Shown here one piece after another: positions 19,157-25,218 of a DNA stretch of 64,000 nt; the first letter of the stretch is position 1; each line of letters starts with the position of its first letter. Position numbers and translations under genes: made by a program. Under the pieces are notes generated by a model. The model did not search any database and was not told the origin of the DNA. It saw only the letters and a program-made list of their open reading frames with translations. The stretch spans positions 111,984 to 175,983 of the forward strand of contig NZ_JAGSPM010000005.1 of the NCBI RefSeq assembly GCF_018139645.1. The letters run 5' to 3'. This stretch comes from Affinundibacterium baiyunense (GTDB taxonomy: Bacteria > Pseudomonadota > Gammaproteobacteria > Burkholderiales > Burkholderiaceae_D).

Positions 19157-19240
19157 AAGACTTTGTAGAGGATCTATGAAAAGTATTATGCGACAAGTTG
19201 CTTTTTCGCCCGTCATTTCGCCGTCTATATCTAGTTAGGC
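19157..19240 (+). other. attI recombination region
   Basis: The stretch between the intI promoter and the first cassette. It ends in the core site GTTAGGC (19234-19240), whose G^TT point is where cassette 1 begins. The exact left limit of attI and its integrase-binding direct repeats cannot be set by eye. A cassette promoter (Pc) should be here or in intI; I could not define one securely (TTTGTA...TATTAT near 19164-19190 is a weak candidate). Confidence 0.75.
19176..19238 (+). CDS. 20-codon ORF across attI, ending at the recombination junction
   Basis: ATG at 19176 (preceded by GAGGA at a short spacing) is followed by 19 sense codons and a TAG at 19236-19238 that lies inside the core site GTTAGGC. 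Cassette 1 starts 6 nt later with no ribosome site of its own. This copies the logic of ORF-11 in attI1 of class 1 integrons, a short translated ORF that feeds ribosomes into the first cassette. Because the stop codon is supplied by the TTAGGC of the inserted cassette, most cassettes with this core would close the ORF identically. Coding status is inferred. Confidence 0.5.
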   Translation: MKSIMRQVAFSPVISPSISS

Positions 19241-19244
19241 ATAT

Positions 19245-19688
19245 ATGGTCGCGGCCTTCACCAAAATCCCGGATGAGTCAGCTTGGTATGGATACGAAGC
19301 TGACCTTGACGTGAAGTACATGCATGGTCTGTTCTTCGGAAAGTCCATTGAGGAAGTCCAAAGGTTTTTCGGACAGGGCCACTCGATTGAGCGTATGGAT
19401 GAATTGATGTTCGCTCCCCGCCCGGTGTTTCAATATTACGTTCAGGCTTTTTCAACCTTTGTTTTGTCCGAAAAGGCGGCAGGAGATTCTGATTCTGCAA
19501 GTGCGTTTATTGATTTACTCTTGGTTCGAGAAGAACGAGATCCCGGTAGCGTTAAAGCAGTTCTAAAAACACTTTCCCCGTGCATCGACTTTGTTGCCAA
19601 CAACCAGGTGCATTTCGACGCCGATGAAGATATCTACGGAAATTTTCGAGAACGTTTGCAACCAATCCTGGAGCTGTCTAATGCCTAA
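19245..19688 (+). CDS. Integron cassette 1: uncharacterised protein
   Basis: A 147-residue soluble, acidic, mostly helical protein that I do not recognise. It has no signal peptide, cysteine motif or membrane helix. Features are FFGKSIEEVQRFFGQGHSIERMDEL and a C-terminal IYGNFRERLQPILELSN. The ATG is 5 bp after the cassette boundary and no Shine-Dalgarno is present, so translation may rely on the attI ORF ending just upstream. The stop codon overlaps attC1. As first cassette it should be the best expressed of the array. Confidence 0.75.
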   Translation: MVAAFTKIPDESAWYGYEADLDVKYMHGLFFGKSIEEVQRFFGQGHSIERMDELMFAPRPVFQYYVQAFSTFVLSEKAAGDSDSASAFIDLLLVREERDPGSVKAVLKTLSPCIDFVANNQVHFDADEDIYGNFRERLQPILELSNA

Positions 19689-19775
19689 CCCTTCGGTCAA
19701 GCGGGACTGCGGAACCGGCGTGGCTTCTCCGGGCAGTCGCTTTCGCGCCGCAGCCCCTTACCTCCAACGTTAGGC
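19683..19775 (+). other. attC1 (93 bp)
   Basis: Begins GCCTAAC (19683-19689) and ends GTTAGGC (19769-19775), which are complementary outer boxes. The next inner pair includes TCAAGCGGGACTG on the left and an imperfect partner on the right. Same sequence type as attC3 and attC6 at its left end. Confidence 0.92.
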
Positions 19776-19786
19776 ATCAACGAATT

Positions 19787-20353
19787 ATGGAATCAGTCGA
19801 GATCAGTCTGAAAAAAGGAAAGCTCACATTTCTGTGGTTGGCACTGATGGGCGGCATAATCTTCATGGGGTGGTGGTTCCTCACATCTGGACAAGAAGCG
19901 AACGTGTCGGGCTTGCGTTTGTTTCACATTGCAATGGGCACATTGCTACTTCTTATTGCAGCAACTATTTTACCTTTCGGTCTGAGGCTGGTGAGTAAGA
20001 CCCCTGGTTTAATTATCGACAAGAATGGTCTCACTGATCATTCGGCGACATGGCAGAATGGCTTTGTGGCTTGGTCTGACATAAAGGCAATAGAAGTTGC
20101 ACAACCAGAACAAACGGCCATGATGTTTATTGTTCTTTTTGATCCCGAGAAATACCTTCAATCCAGAACAAAAATTCGGCGGGTTCTCGCTAGCACGGGA
20201 GATAGGTTTGGATATCCGAGTGCTTTTGGAATCGTAGTCGGTAATCTGAATATCGAATTTGACGAGTTAGTAAAGGTGGTTGAACAGTATTGGGGCGATT
20301 ATCATCAACGTTCAAATGTCTCAAGAAATTCAACGGAAGAGGTTAGTGTCTAA
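19787..20353 (+). CDS. Integron cassette 2: STM3941-like membrane protein
   Basis: A 188-residue inner-membrane protein. Two hydrophobic helices at about residues 13-33 (FLWLALMGGIIFMGWWF) and 45-68 (LFHIAMGTLLLLIAATILPFGL) are followed by a PH-like cytoplasmic beta domain with GLIIDKNGLTDHSATWQNGFVAWSDIKAIEV. This matches the STM3941 family of small proteins, which is often found in integron cassettes and has no established function. No Shine-Dalgarno is visible. A second protein of similar topology is encoded at 29129-29641 outside the integron. Confidence 0.8.
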   Translation: MESVEISLKKGKLTFLWLALMGGIIFMGWWFLTSGQEANVSGLRLFHIAMGTLLLLIAATILPFGLRLVSKTPGLIIDKNGLTDHSATWQNGFVAWSDIKAIEVAQPEQTAMMFIVLFDPEKYLQSRTKIRRVLASTGDRFGYPSAFGIVVGNLNIEFDELVKVVEQYWGDYHQRSNVSRNSTEEVSV

Positions 20354-20415
20354 TTCTTGTTTTGTTCATGATAAGCAAACACTTACAGCAAGAAACTCAT
20401 ACGGGGAAAGTCGAT

Positions 20416-20538
20416 ACCTAACATGGCGCTCGACGCAGAAACTGCACATTTTGGCGTTTCAACGTTCAGCATTTTTTCAATCATCTGCTCTTCGATTACT
20501 GTGCGCTGTGCGCAGTTCCGATCAGCTCAGCGTTAGGC
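20416..20538 (+). other. attC2 (123 bp)
   Basis: Outer boxes ACCTAAC (20416-20422) and GTTAGGC (20532-20538). The interior contains ACTGCACA ... TGCGCAGT pairing and a long loop rich in TTC. It is clearly related to attC5, so cassettes 2 and 5 share an attC type. Confidence 0.9.
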
Positions 20539-20553
20539 CTCTCATTTTTCGAA

Positions 20554-20940
20554 ATGACATCGGACATGTACGACAAAAACATCTCGCCCGTGGGCTGGTA
20601 CGTGTGCTCATACTTGCTTCGCTTTGTAGAGTTGGCGTGGACTCACAGGGAAGACGCAGAAGCAAAATTTCTTTCCTGGGAAAACACGGTCTTGGTTAGA
20701 GCCAACTCAATCGAAGAGGCTTATGACAAAACCGTTGCCATTGCTAAGGAAGCCTCTCATCCCTACAAAGGCGGAGCTGAAGGGGTTGATGTGCAATGGG
20801 TCTTTGAAGGCATAACAGAAGTCCTGCCCATTTACGAAGAACTTGAGGACGGTGCAGAAATCATGTGGCGAGAACGAACACCCCGCAAGTTGAAAAATCT
20901 CCGCACACTCGTTCGCCAAAAGCATGAGTTTGCACAATAG
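20554..20940 (+). CDS. Integron cassette 3: DUF4288-like protein
   Basis: A 128-residue soluble protein. It contains GWYVCSYLLRFVE near the start and ENTVLVRANSIEEAYDKTVAIAKEA, then VQWVFEGITEVLPIYEELEDGAEI, the pattern of DUF4288 proteins (compact alpha/beta fold, no known activity). Start at the first ATG (20554); a second ATG four codons on is also possible. No ribosome site is evident. DUF4288 proteins are recurrent integron and accessory-genome cargo. Confidence 0.72.
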   Translation: MTSDMYDKNISPVGWYVCSYLLRFVELAWTHREDAEAKFLSWENTVLVRANSIEEAYDKTVAIAKEASHPYKGGAEGVDVQWVFEGITEVLPIYEELEDGAEIMWRERTPRKLKNLRTLVRQKHEFAQ

Positions 20941-20979
20941 GCTCATCATGCATTTGCAACACTGTGCCTTCGCACCCCA

Positions 20980-21097
20980 GCCTAACTGGGCGGTCAAGCG
21001 GACGCCAACACTGGCCATGGCTTCGCCATCTTCATGGCCAGTGTTGGTACCCTCCGCACCTTCGGTGCTCCGGCGCCGCTTACCTTGGGCGTTATGC
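20980..21097 (+). other. attC3 (118 bp)
   Basis: Outer boxes GCCTAAC (20980-20986) and GTTATGC (21091-21097). A strong internal hairpin is formed by CCAACACTGGCCATG and CATGGCCAGTGTTGG, which would make a long stable stem in the folded bottom strand recognised by IntI. Confidence 0.9.
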
Positions 21098-21112
21098 AAA
21101 TCAAGGGAAAGA

Positions 21113-21523
21113 ATGAATTACATTCAAGTAAAAGAGCAAGAAGCGCTACCTTTAATTGAGCATTTATATCCGTTTAAGTGCTTAGTCATAATTTCTGAAA
21201 ACGTTTCTCAAGCAAGACAAGAAGAAATAAGTATGTGGCTTGTGAAATCCGGTTGCGTAGTTATGTGCGCATGGGGTATCAGTTGTAGTTCATGGGATGA
21301 CTCCGTTGATTACGCCAGCATTGAAATGTTTAATTACAATCAACCACCGTCTGAGCGTTTCGTATTAACAACGTGGCATGAAAATGAACCGTTAGAAGAG
21401 GCTATGTTTTTTCTTAAACATACAATAAGCCACCCAGAACATGATCTTGAAAATGTTGTTTTGTTGCATATATCATCAAAAAACCAAAGCAATGAAATTA
21501 TTGCTGAATTTGAAAATGCATAA
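21113..21523 (+). CDS. Integron cassette 4: uncharacterised small protein
   Basis: 136 residues from ATG 21113, preceded by AAGGGA; the longer open frame reaching back to 20924 only reads through attC3. The protein is soluble and acidic with CLVIISENVSQARQEEISMWLVKSGCVVMCAWG, SSWDDSVDYASIEMF and RFVLTTWHENEPLEEAMFFLKH. This combination resembles a small uncharacterised family (possibly DUF7684-type) found in accessory genomes; I cannot give a function. Base composition is more AT-rich than cassettes 3 and 8. It is one of only two cassette genes with a clear ribosome site. Confidence 0.78.
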   Translation: MNYIQVKEQEALPLIEHLYPFKCLVIISENVSQARQEEISMWLVKSGCVVMCAWGISCSSWDDSVDYASIEMFNYNQPPSERFVLTTWHENEPLEEAMFFLKHTISHPEHDLENVVLLHISSKNQSNEIIAEFENA

Positions 21524-21648
21524 CAAATCGCTCAAGCATCGCCACTGCGTGGCTGGACAGTTTTTAAGTCGCGCTTTTGTGGTTTTGCTTCGCAAAAGTA
21601 TTCCACAAAAACACAACTTAAAAACTGCCGCTTAGCTCGGCGTTAAAT
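21518..21648 (+). other. attC4 (131 bp)
   Basis: Outer boxes GCATAAC (21518-21524) and GTTAAAT (21642-21648). The interior has a long arm pair CAGTTTTTAAGT / ACTTAAAAACTG and TTTTGTGG / CCACAAAA. Its outer 20 bp on each side match attC7. Confidence 0.9.
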
Positions 21649-21651
21649 TAC

Positions 21652-21963
21652 ATGCCAAAGAAACTATTGCGCAGTTGTCCAGAATGTTCGGGAGAACTGA
21701 TTTATATGGAACCACTTCGTAAGGTACCGTGGTTTATTGGAGAGATTTTTGGATGGGTTGGCGCAGGTCTTCTGGTATGTATAGTTTCCGCTTTAGGTGT
21801 TGGTGAGCATGGAATCGCGATCATTGCAGGGGCCGTCATTGGTGTGTTGTTATTTTTGAAGCTCGCAAGTGATACGAAAAATGATCCTGCAAAAGGATTG
21901 CTCTATTGCAGAGCGTGTAAAAGTTATTCAAGCGCAGACAAGCCTGAAAATCTGGAAAGCTAG
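21652..21963 (+). CDS. Integron cassette 5: zinc-ribbon membrane protein
   Basis: A 103-residue protein. An N-terminal CPEC pair (residues ~9-12) and a C-terminal CRAC pair (about 86-89) can form one zinc ribbon, while two hydrophobic helices between them (about 31-50 and 54-71) place it in the membrane with both cysteine pairs on the same side. Function unknown. It begins 4 bp after the attC4 boundary with no Shine-Dalgarno. Confidence 0.75.
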   Translation: MPKKLLRSCPECSGELIYMEPLRKVPWFIGEIFGWVGAGLLVCIVSALGVGEHGIAIIAGAVIGVLLFLKLASDTKNDPAKGLLYCRACKSYSSADKPENLES

Positions 21964-21981
21964 AAGTGAAAAAGCAATTTA

Positions 21982-22099
21982 ACCTAACGCTCATCTCGGA
22001 AACTGCACATAGTAATGTATCGACGTTCAACTTTTCATTTACCATTTGCTCTTCGGTTCTTGTGCTTCAAGCGCAGTTCCGGATAGCTCCACGTTAGAC
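21982..22099 (+). other. attC5 (118 bp)
   Basis: Outer boxes ACCTAAC (21982-21988) and GTTAGAC (22093-22099). The interior resembles attC2 (AACTGCACA..., CATTTGCTCTTCGGTT, GCGCAGTTCCGGATAGCTC). Confidence 0.9.
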
Positions 22100-22106
22100 G
22101 TTTCGT

Positions 22107-22529
22107 ATGAAGAGCCGCGACAGACCCACATCAGTTCCAGCAAACCCGGAAGCTTGGTCCGAAAAATCAAAGCAGTCCGTCGCGTACGAATTCAGGCGCG
22201 AGTACACCGACAAGCCGTACAAGTGCTGGCACTGCAAAGCTGAATGCGTGTTTACAGCACAAGATCAGCAATACACGTACGAGGTTAAAAAGGCGAGCAT
22301 CGATCAGCAACGATTGCTATGCGCAGCATGTTGGGCCGAGTCACATCGAATTCGCAACATGCTTTTAGAGTGCGAGAAAAAGTGGGCTGAGGGCAAAGCA
22401 AAGTTGCAAACAGACAAACCGTTTCTCACACACTGGTCAGAACTTCTCGTCGCTCTGGAGGCATATGTTCCGCACAAGCCAGATAAAGCCAAAAAGAACA
22501 TGCTGGCCAAGCTGCTCGCAAACGCCTAA
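22107..22529 (+). CDS. Integron cassette 6: zinc-ribbon (zf-trcl-like) protein
   Basis: A 140-residue soluble basic protein. KCWHCKAECVFTAQDQQYTYEV followed by LLCAACWAESH (about residues 39-78) gives a CxxC...CxxC zinc ribbon of the kind seen in the zf-trcl family, where the VFTAxxQxxY stretch is conserved. The C-terminal part is Lys-rich and helical (DKAKKNMLAKLLANA). Nucleic-acid or protein binding is plausible but not shown. The stop codon is inside attC6. Confidence 0.72.
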   Translation: MKSRDRPTSVPANPEAWSEKSKQSVAYEFRREYTDKPYKCWHCKAECVFTAQDQQYTYEVKKASIDQQRLLCAACWAESHRIRNMLLECEKKWAEGKAKLQTDKPFLTHWSELLVALEAYVPHKPDKAKKNMLAKLLANA

Positions 22530-22583
22530 CCCCTCATTCAACGGGACTGGCCTTCGGCCCGCCCGTTAATTCGAACGTTATAT
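22524..22583 (+). other. attC6 (60 bp)
   Basis: Outer boxes GCCTAAC (22524-22530) and GTTATAT (22577-22583). The site is short with a compact GGCC-TTC-GGCC hairpin in the centre. Left end matches attC1 and attC3 (TTCAACGGGACTG). Confidence 0.9.
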
Positions 22584-22598
22584 TTTCCGAGCAACCCC

Positions 22599-22967
22599 AT
22601 GACACCGAATGACATTGAAAGAATTGAAAAAGAAATTGGGCTTACTTTTCCAGCGTGTTATGTCGATGTGATTATTAGGTACCCCTCAGAATTATTGGAT
22701 TCTGATGCCCCTGATTTTGGGTTGCTTGATGACGCAGATGAAATCATAGAAGAAAATCGAGAAGTTAGAGAAAACGGTTACTTTGGTGAAGTGTGGCCTG
22801 AGCGCTATTTAATTATTGGTAAAAATGGTTGTGGTGATTATTATGTTATTACTCCAGACGCAAAGGAATTTTCTGTAGGCTTCTCTGATCATGAAAAAAT
22901 GGAATGCAACCTTTATGCAAATACCTTGGAAGAATTCATTATGAAGTATCTCAGTGAGCAAAAATAA
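22599..22967 (+). CDS. Integron cassette 7: SMI1/KNR4 family protein
   Basis: A 122-residue acidic soluble protein. It begins with DIERIEKEIGLTFPACYVDVIIRYP, the SMI1/KNR4 (SUKH) opening, and has WPERYLIIGKNGCGDYYVI and a C-terminal TLEEFIMKYLSEQ. SUKH proteins commonly act as immunity proteins against nuclease or other polymorphic toxins, but many are orphan. No toxin gene is adjacent, so a stand-alone immunity role is only a possibility. AT-rich. Confidence 0.85.
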   Translation: MTPNDIERIEKEIGLTFPACYVDVIIRYPSELLDSDAPDFGLLDDADEIIEENREVRENGYFGEVWPERYLIIGKNGCGDYYVITPDAKEFSVGFSDHEKMECNLYANTLEEFIMKYLSEQK

Positions 22968-22969
22968 AA

Positions 22970-23020
22970 ATATAACAAATCGCTCAAGCATCGCAACTGT
23001 CGCTTAGTTCGACGTTAAGC
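22970..23020 (+). other. attC7 (51 bp, shortened)
   Basis: Outer boxes ATATAAC (22970-22976) and GTTAAGC (23014-23020). The left half AACAAATCGCTCAAGCATCG is identical to attC4, and the right half GTCGCTTAGTTCGACGTTAA parallels it, but the central hairpin of attC4 is missing. This is near the lower size limit of attC sites. Confidence 0.85.
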
Positions 23021-23039
23021 CGCTCGGGGAGTCTTTCTT

Positions 23040-23675
23040 ATGCTGCATCCACACCGCTTCGCCATATATTTGCTTACAACGTTTTGCCCGTTCTTTGCTT
23101 TCGCTCAGGAAGCAAAGCTCGTGTCGCAACCCGCACTCACCAAGTCGGCGCTGCTGATCGTAGACGCCCAAGTCGGCGTTATGTCCTCTGTCTGGGAGTC
23201 GCAGCGCGTCGTTAATAATATCGAGAAACTTGTGAGCAAGGCCAGATCTGCCGGGGTACCCGTGATTTGGGTTCAGCACTCGGACAACGATGAACTGAAG
23301 TTCGGTTCTGCGAACTGGAAGCTCTTGCCAAACTTCGTGCCCACCTCGGAGGAGCTGATCATTCACAAGAAGTACAACTCATCCTTCGCAGGCACGGATC
23401 TGGAGAAGCGCTTGAGAGCATTGGGTGCATCAAGGCTGGTTCTTGCTGGAGCACTCACGAACTGGTGCATTCGGTCTACTGCATATGCCGCCCTTGAGCG
23501 TGGCTATCATTTGGTACTCGCCAGCGATGCCCATTCAACCGAGTCACTCAAACTGCCAGACGGAAAGACGGTCCCCGCCGAATCCATCGTGGCAGAGCTG
23601 AACTCGGTCTTCAGTTGGGTAAGTGCGCCGAGGGTTCGAACCGAAGTGGAACGAACCAACAATGTCAGGTTCTAG
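23040..23675 (+). CDS. Last array gene: exported cysteine hydrolase (isochorismatase-like)
   Basis: A 211-residue protein with an N-terminal signal peptide (cleavage after FAFA near residue 22), then an isochorismatase-like hydrolase domain. The catalytic triad is visible: Asp in LLIVDAQVG, Lys in IIHKKYNSSF, and the nucleophilic Cys in LTNWCIRSTA. A periplasmic location is unusual for this fold, since most members are cytoplasmic amidases. A GGGGAG ribosome site precedes the ATG. Its coding sequence is visibly more GC-rich than cassettes 4, 5 and 7. No attC was found after it, so it may be a degenerate terminal cassette or ordinary flanking DNA. Confidence 0.82.
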   Translation: MLHPHRFAIYLLTTFCPFFAFAQEAKLVSQPALTKSALLIVDAQVGVMSSVWESQRVVNNIEKLVSKARSAGVPVIWVQHSDNDELKFGSANWKLLPNFVPTSEELIIHKKYNSSFAGTDLEKRLRALGASRLVLAGALTNWCIRSTAYAALERGYHLVLASDAHSTESLKLPDGKTVPAESIVAELNSVFSWVSAPRVRTEVERTNNVRF

Positions 23676-24001
23676 CGCGTGTGGCTTAAACATTCTTATG
23701 TAGATTTCCCCCAAAAGTACAAGAAATTAATCAATAGATTTGGCGTGTAGAATAAGCCTGCAGTCGTATATCCGGCATCTAATGTGGAATCTATTGTGTT
23801 CCGTGCCGACATGGAATCTGCGTGATGATTGCGCCACTCGCTAGATTAAGAAACATCGGGCAGGCGTGAAGCTGCCGGAAGCGCAGTTTAAATATCATCG
23901 GCGTTCAATGATCTGGTTGCGTTACGTTGTGCCATGATGGGTGATTAATCTCTACGCAAAGGCTGGTGGGAAATCATGCTCTCAATTCCTAATTTGTTAA
24001 T
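23676..24001. other. Region between the integron array and the IS110 remnant
   Basis: 326 bp without a believable ORF. GGCTTAAAC just after the last stop codon looks like a damaged left attC box, but no complementary GTTRRRY partner with proper spacing was found. The short near-repeats ATGTGGAATCT and CATGGAATCT occur around 23780-23820. Nothing else is recognised. Confidence 0.4.
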
Positions 24002-24352
24002 TTAAGCTGGCACTGCATACGAAGTCCTTACTAATTTTTTATTCATGCGTTGTACGGTTCCATAGTCTTCACCATCACGCAGTGTCGCGTAGCAAATGCG
24101 GGCCAGTTTGTTGGCTAGTGCGCAGGCTGTTTTATTGTGGTTAGTTCGACCTTGCACTTTCAGTGCCCAGCTTCGTAGATCGTCTAGCAATCGATTAGTA
24201 CTAATGCTCGTAAGAGTAATGTGACGAATAATGAAAACACCAAAATGGTCATACCTAAAGGCGTGATTTAAAGCCATTCTGCGGTTGCCGCTCTCTGTAG
24301 TCAGCATCAATTTATTTTGGCTGCGTAGGTACATAGTTCGGGCAGCGAGCAA
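24002..24352 (-). pseudogene. IS110-family transposase, C-terminal remnant
   Basis: A 116-codon open fragment ending at 24002. RLLDDLRSWALKVQGRTNHNKTACALANKLARICYATLRDGEDY matches the end of IS110-type transposases (the W-x-L, HNKxxxALANKLARI block). Upstream the match is scrambled: SLLLAARTMYLRSQ looks like the expected preceding helix, but about 40 residues in between do not fit, and the DEDD catalytic domain is absent. No intact start or element ends are visible, so this is a dead remnant. Some IS1111/IS110 elements insert into attC sites, which makes its position beside an integron array notable. Confidence 0.72.
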
Positions 24353-24550
24353 AAGTGAATACGCGGTGGCACATGTTTAGCCGCGTACTTGCCTCAAATA
24401 GAAGCTTTGTGGCACATTGCTGCTTATGAATTTAAATTTTGCTAATCCTGTGATAACTTCAGAATGATCGGCATTTTGTTGGACTGCTCAATTATTTAGC
24501 TTCGCTAGGCGTAAAGTCACGTCATTTTGAGTAAGCAAGAGGGATGGAAA

Positions 24551-25138
24551 ATGAAACGAGTTTTAAACGTCGGAGGTAACAGTAAGGCAATACCGTTGCC
24601 TCCTCAGTATGCCGAGTTTGAGCATTTGTTACTAGATATCGACCCCAGAGGTTCGCCAGATATTGTGTGTGATGCACGTAAACTTTCAACTCTTGACGCA
24701 GGCCAATTTGATGGAGTTTATTGTTCGCATAATCTCGAGCATTACTATCGCCACGATGTGCAGAAGGTTCTATCGGGATTCTTACATGTTTTGAAGGATG
24801 GAGGGTTTGCACATATCCGTGTACCAGACATCTACGAAGTGATGCGCACCACTATAGAGCGGGGCCTAGATATTGATGACACACTCTACCACTCACCAGC
24901 TGGACCGATTATGGTACTCGACGTTCTGTATGGTTATAGCGTTGAAATTGAGCGAAGCGGTCAAGAATTTTTTGCCCATAAAACTGGTTTTACACAGAAA
25001 TCGCTATTGAATGCACTTCAGAAAGCAGGCTTTTCAAGAATATATAGCGTCGTGGGCAATCTTGAAATTAATGCGTTGGCATTTAAGGGGACTCCAGATC
25101 AAACTACGCTGACTCTTTTTGGAATTCCTCATGACTAA
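24551..25138 (+). CDS. Class I SAM-dependent methyltransferase
   Basis: 195 residues from ATG 24551, which has a GAGGGA site 7 nt upstream; the TTG-started frame at 24527 is less likely. It begins with RVLNVGGNSK, a variant glycine-rich motif I, followed by LLLDIDPRGSPDIVCDARKL (acidic end of strand 2) and FDGVYCSHNLEHY (motif IV region), then VLKDGGFAHIRVPD. This is the Methyltransf_11 pattern also found in glycan or small-molecule methylases. Substrate unknown. It precedes a PhyH-like gene by 80 bp. Confidence 0.78.
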   Translation: MKRVLNVGGNSKAIPLPPQYAEFEHLLLDIDPRGSPDIVCDARKLSTLDAGQFDGVYCSHNLEHYYRHDVQKVLSGFLHVLKDGGFAHIRVPDIYEVMRTTIERGLDIDDTLYHSPAGPIMVLDVLYGYSVEIERSGQEFFAHKTGFTQKSLLNALQKAGFSRIYSVVGNLEINALAFKGTPDQTTLTLFGIPHD

Positions 25139-25218
25139 AAACCTTTTAGGCATCTGCTTCAATGGAACTCGCTGCATGCAAGTTAGCGTCGTGCTCCGGC
25201 GCTAGTATTTAAATCAGT

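Larger units (their letters stand above)
18109..23675. mobile_element. Chromosomal integron: intI, attI and an array of seven attC-ended cassettes plus a terminal gene
   Basis: A complete integron platform. The integrase gene (18109-19083, minus) faces away from groESL toward an attI region ending in GTTAGGC at 19234-19240. Seven cassettes follow, all with ORFs on the plus strand, with recombination boundaries inside GTTRRRY at 19234, 19769, 20532, 21091, 21642, 22093, 22577 and 23014. An eighth gene (23040-23675) follows without a visible attC. No transposon ends, sul1/qacE or resistance genes are seen, so this looks like a sedentary chromosomal integron rather than a class 1 mobile one. Confidence 0.92.

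Noticed and set aside
20924-21112. N-terminal extension of integron cassette 4 through attC3
   Set aside because: The frame is open by chance across the recombination site; the ATG at 21113 has its own ribosome site.
23676-23940. A possible eighth attC after the last array gene
   Set aside because: GGCTTAAAC resembles a left box, but no complementary GTTRRRY box with inner pairing could be found downstream.
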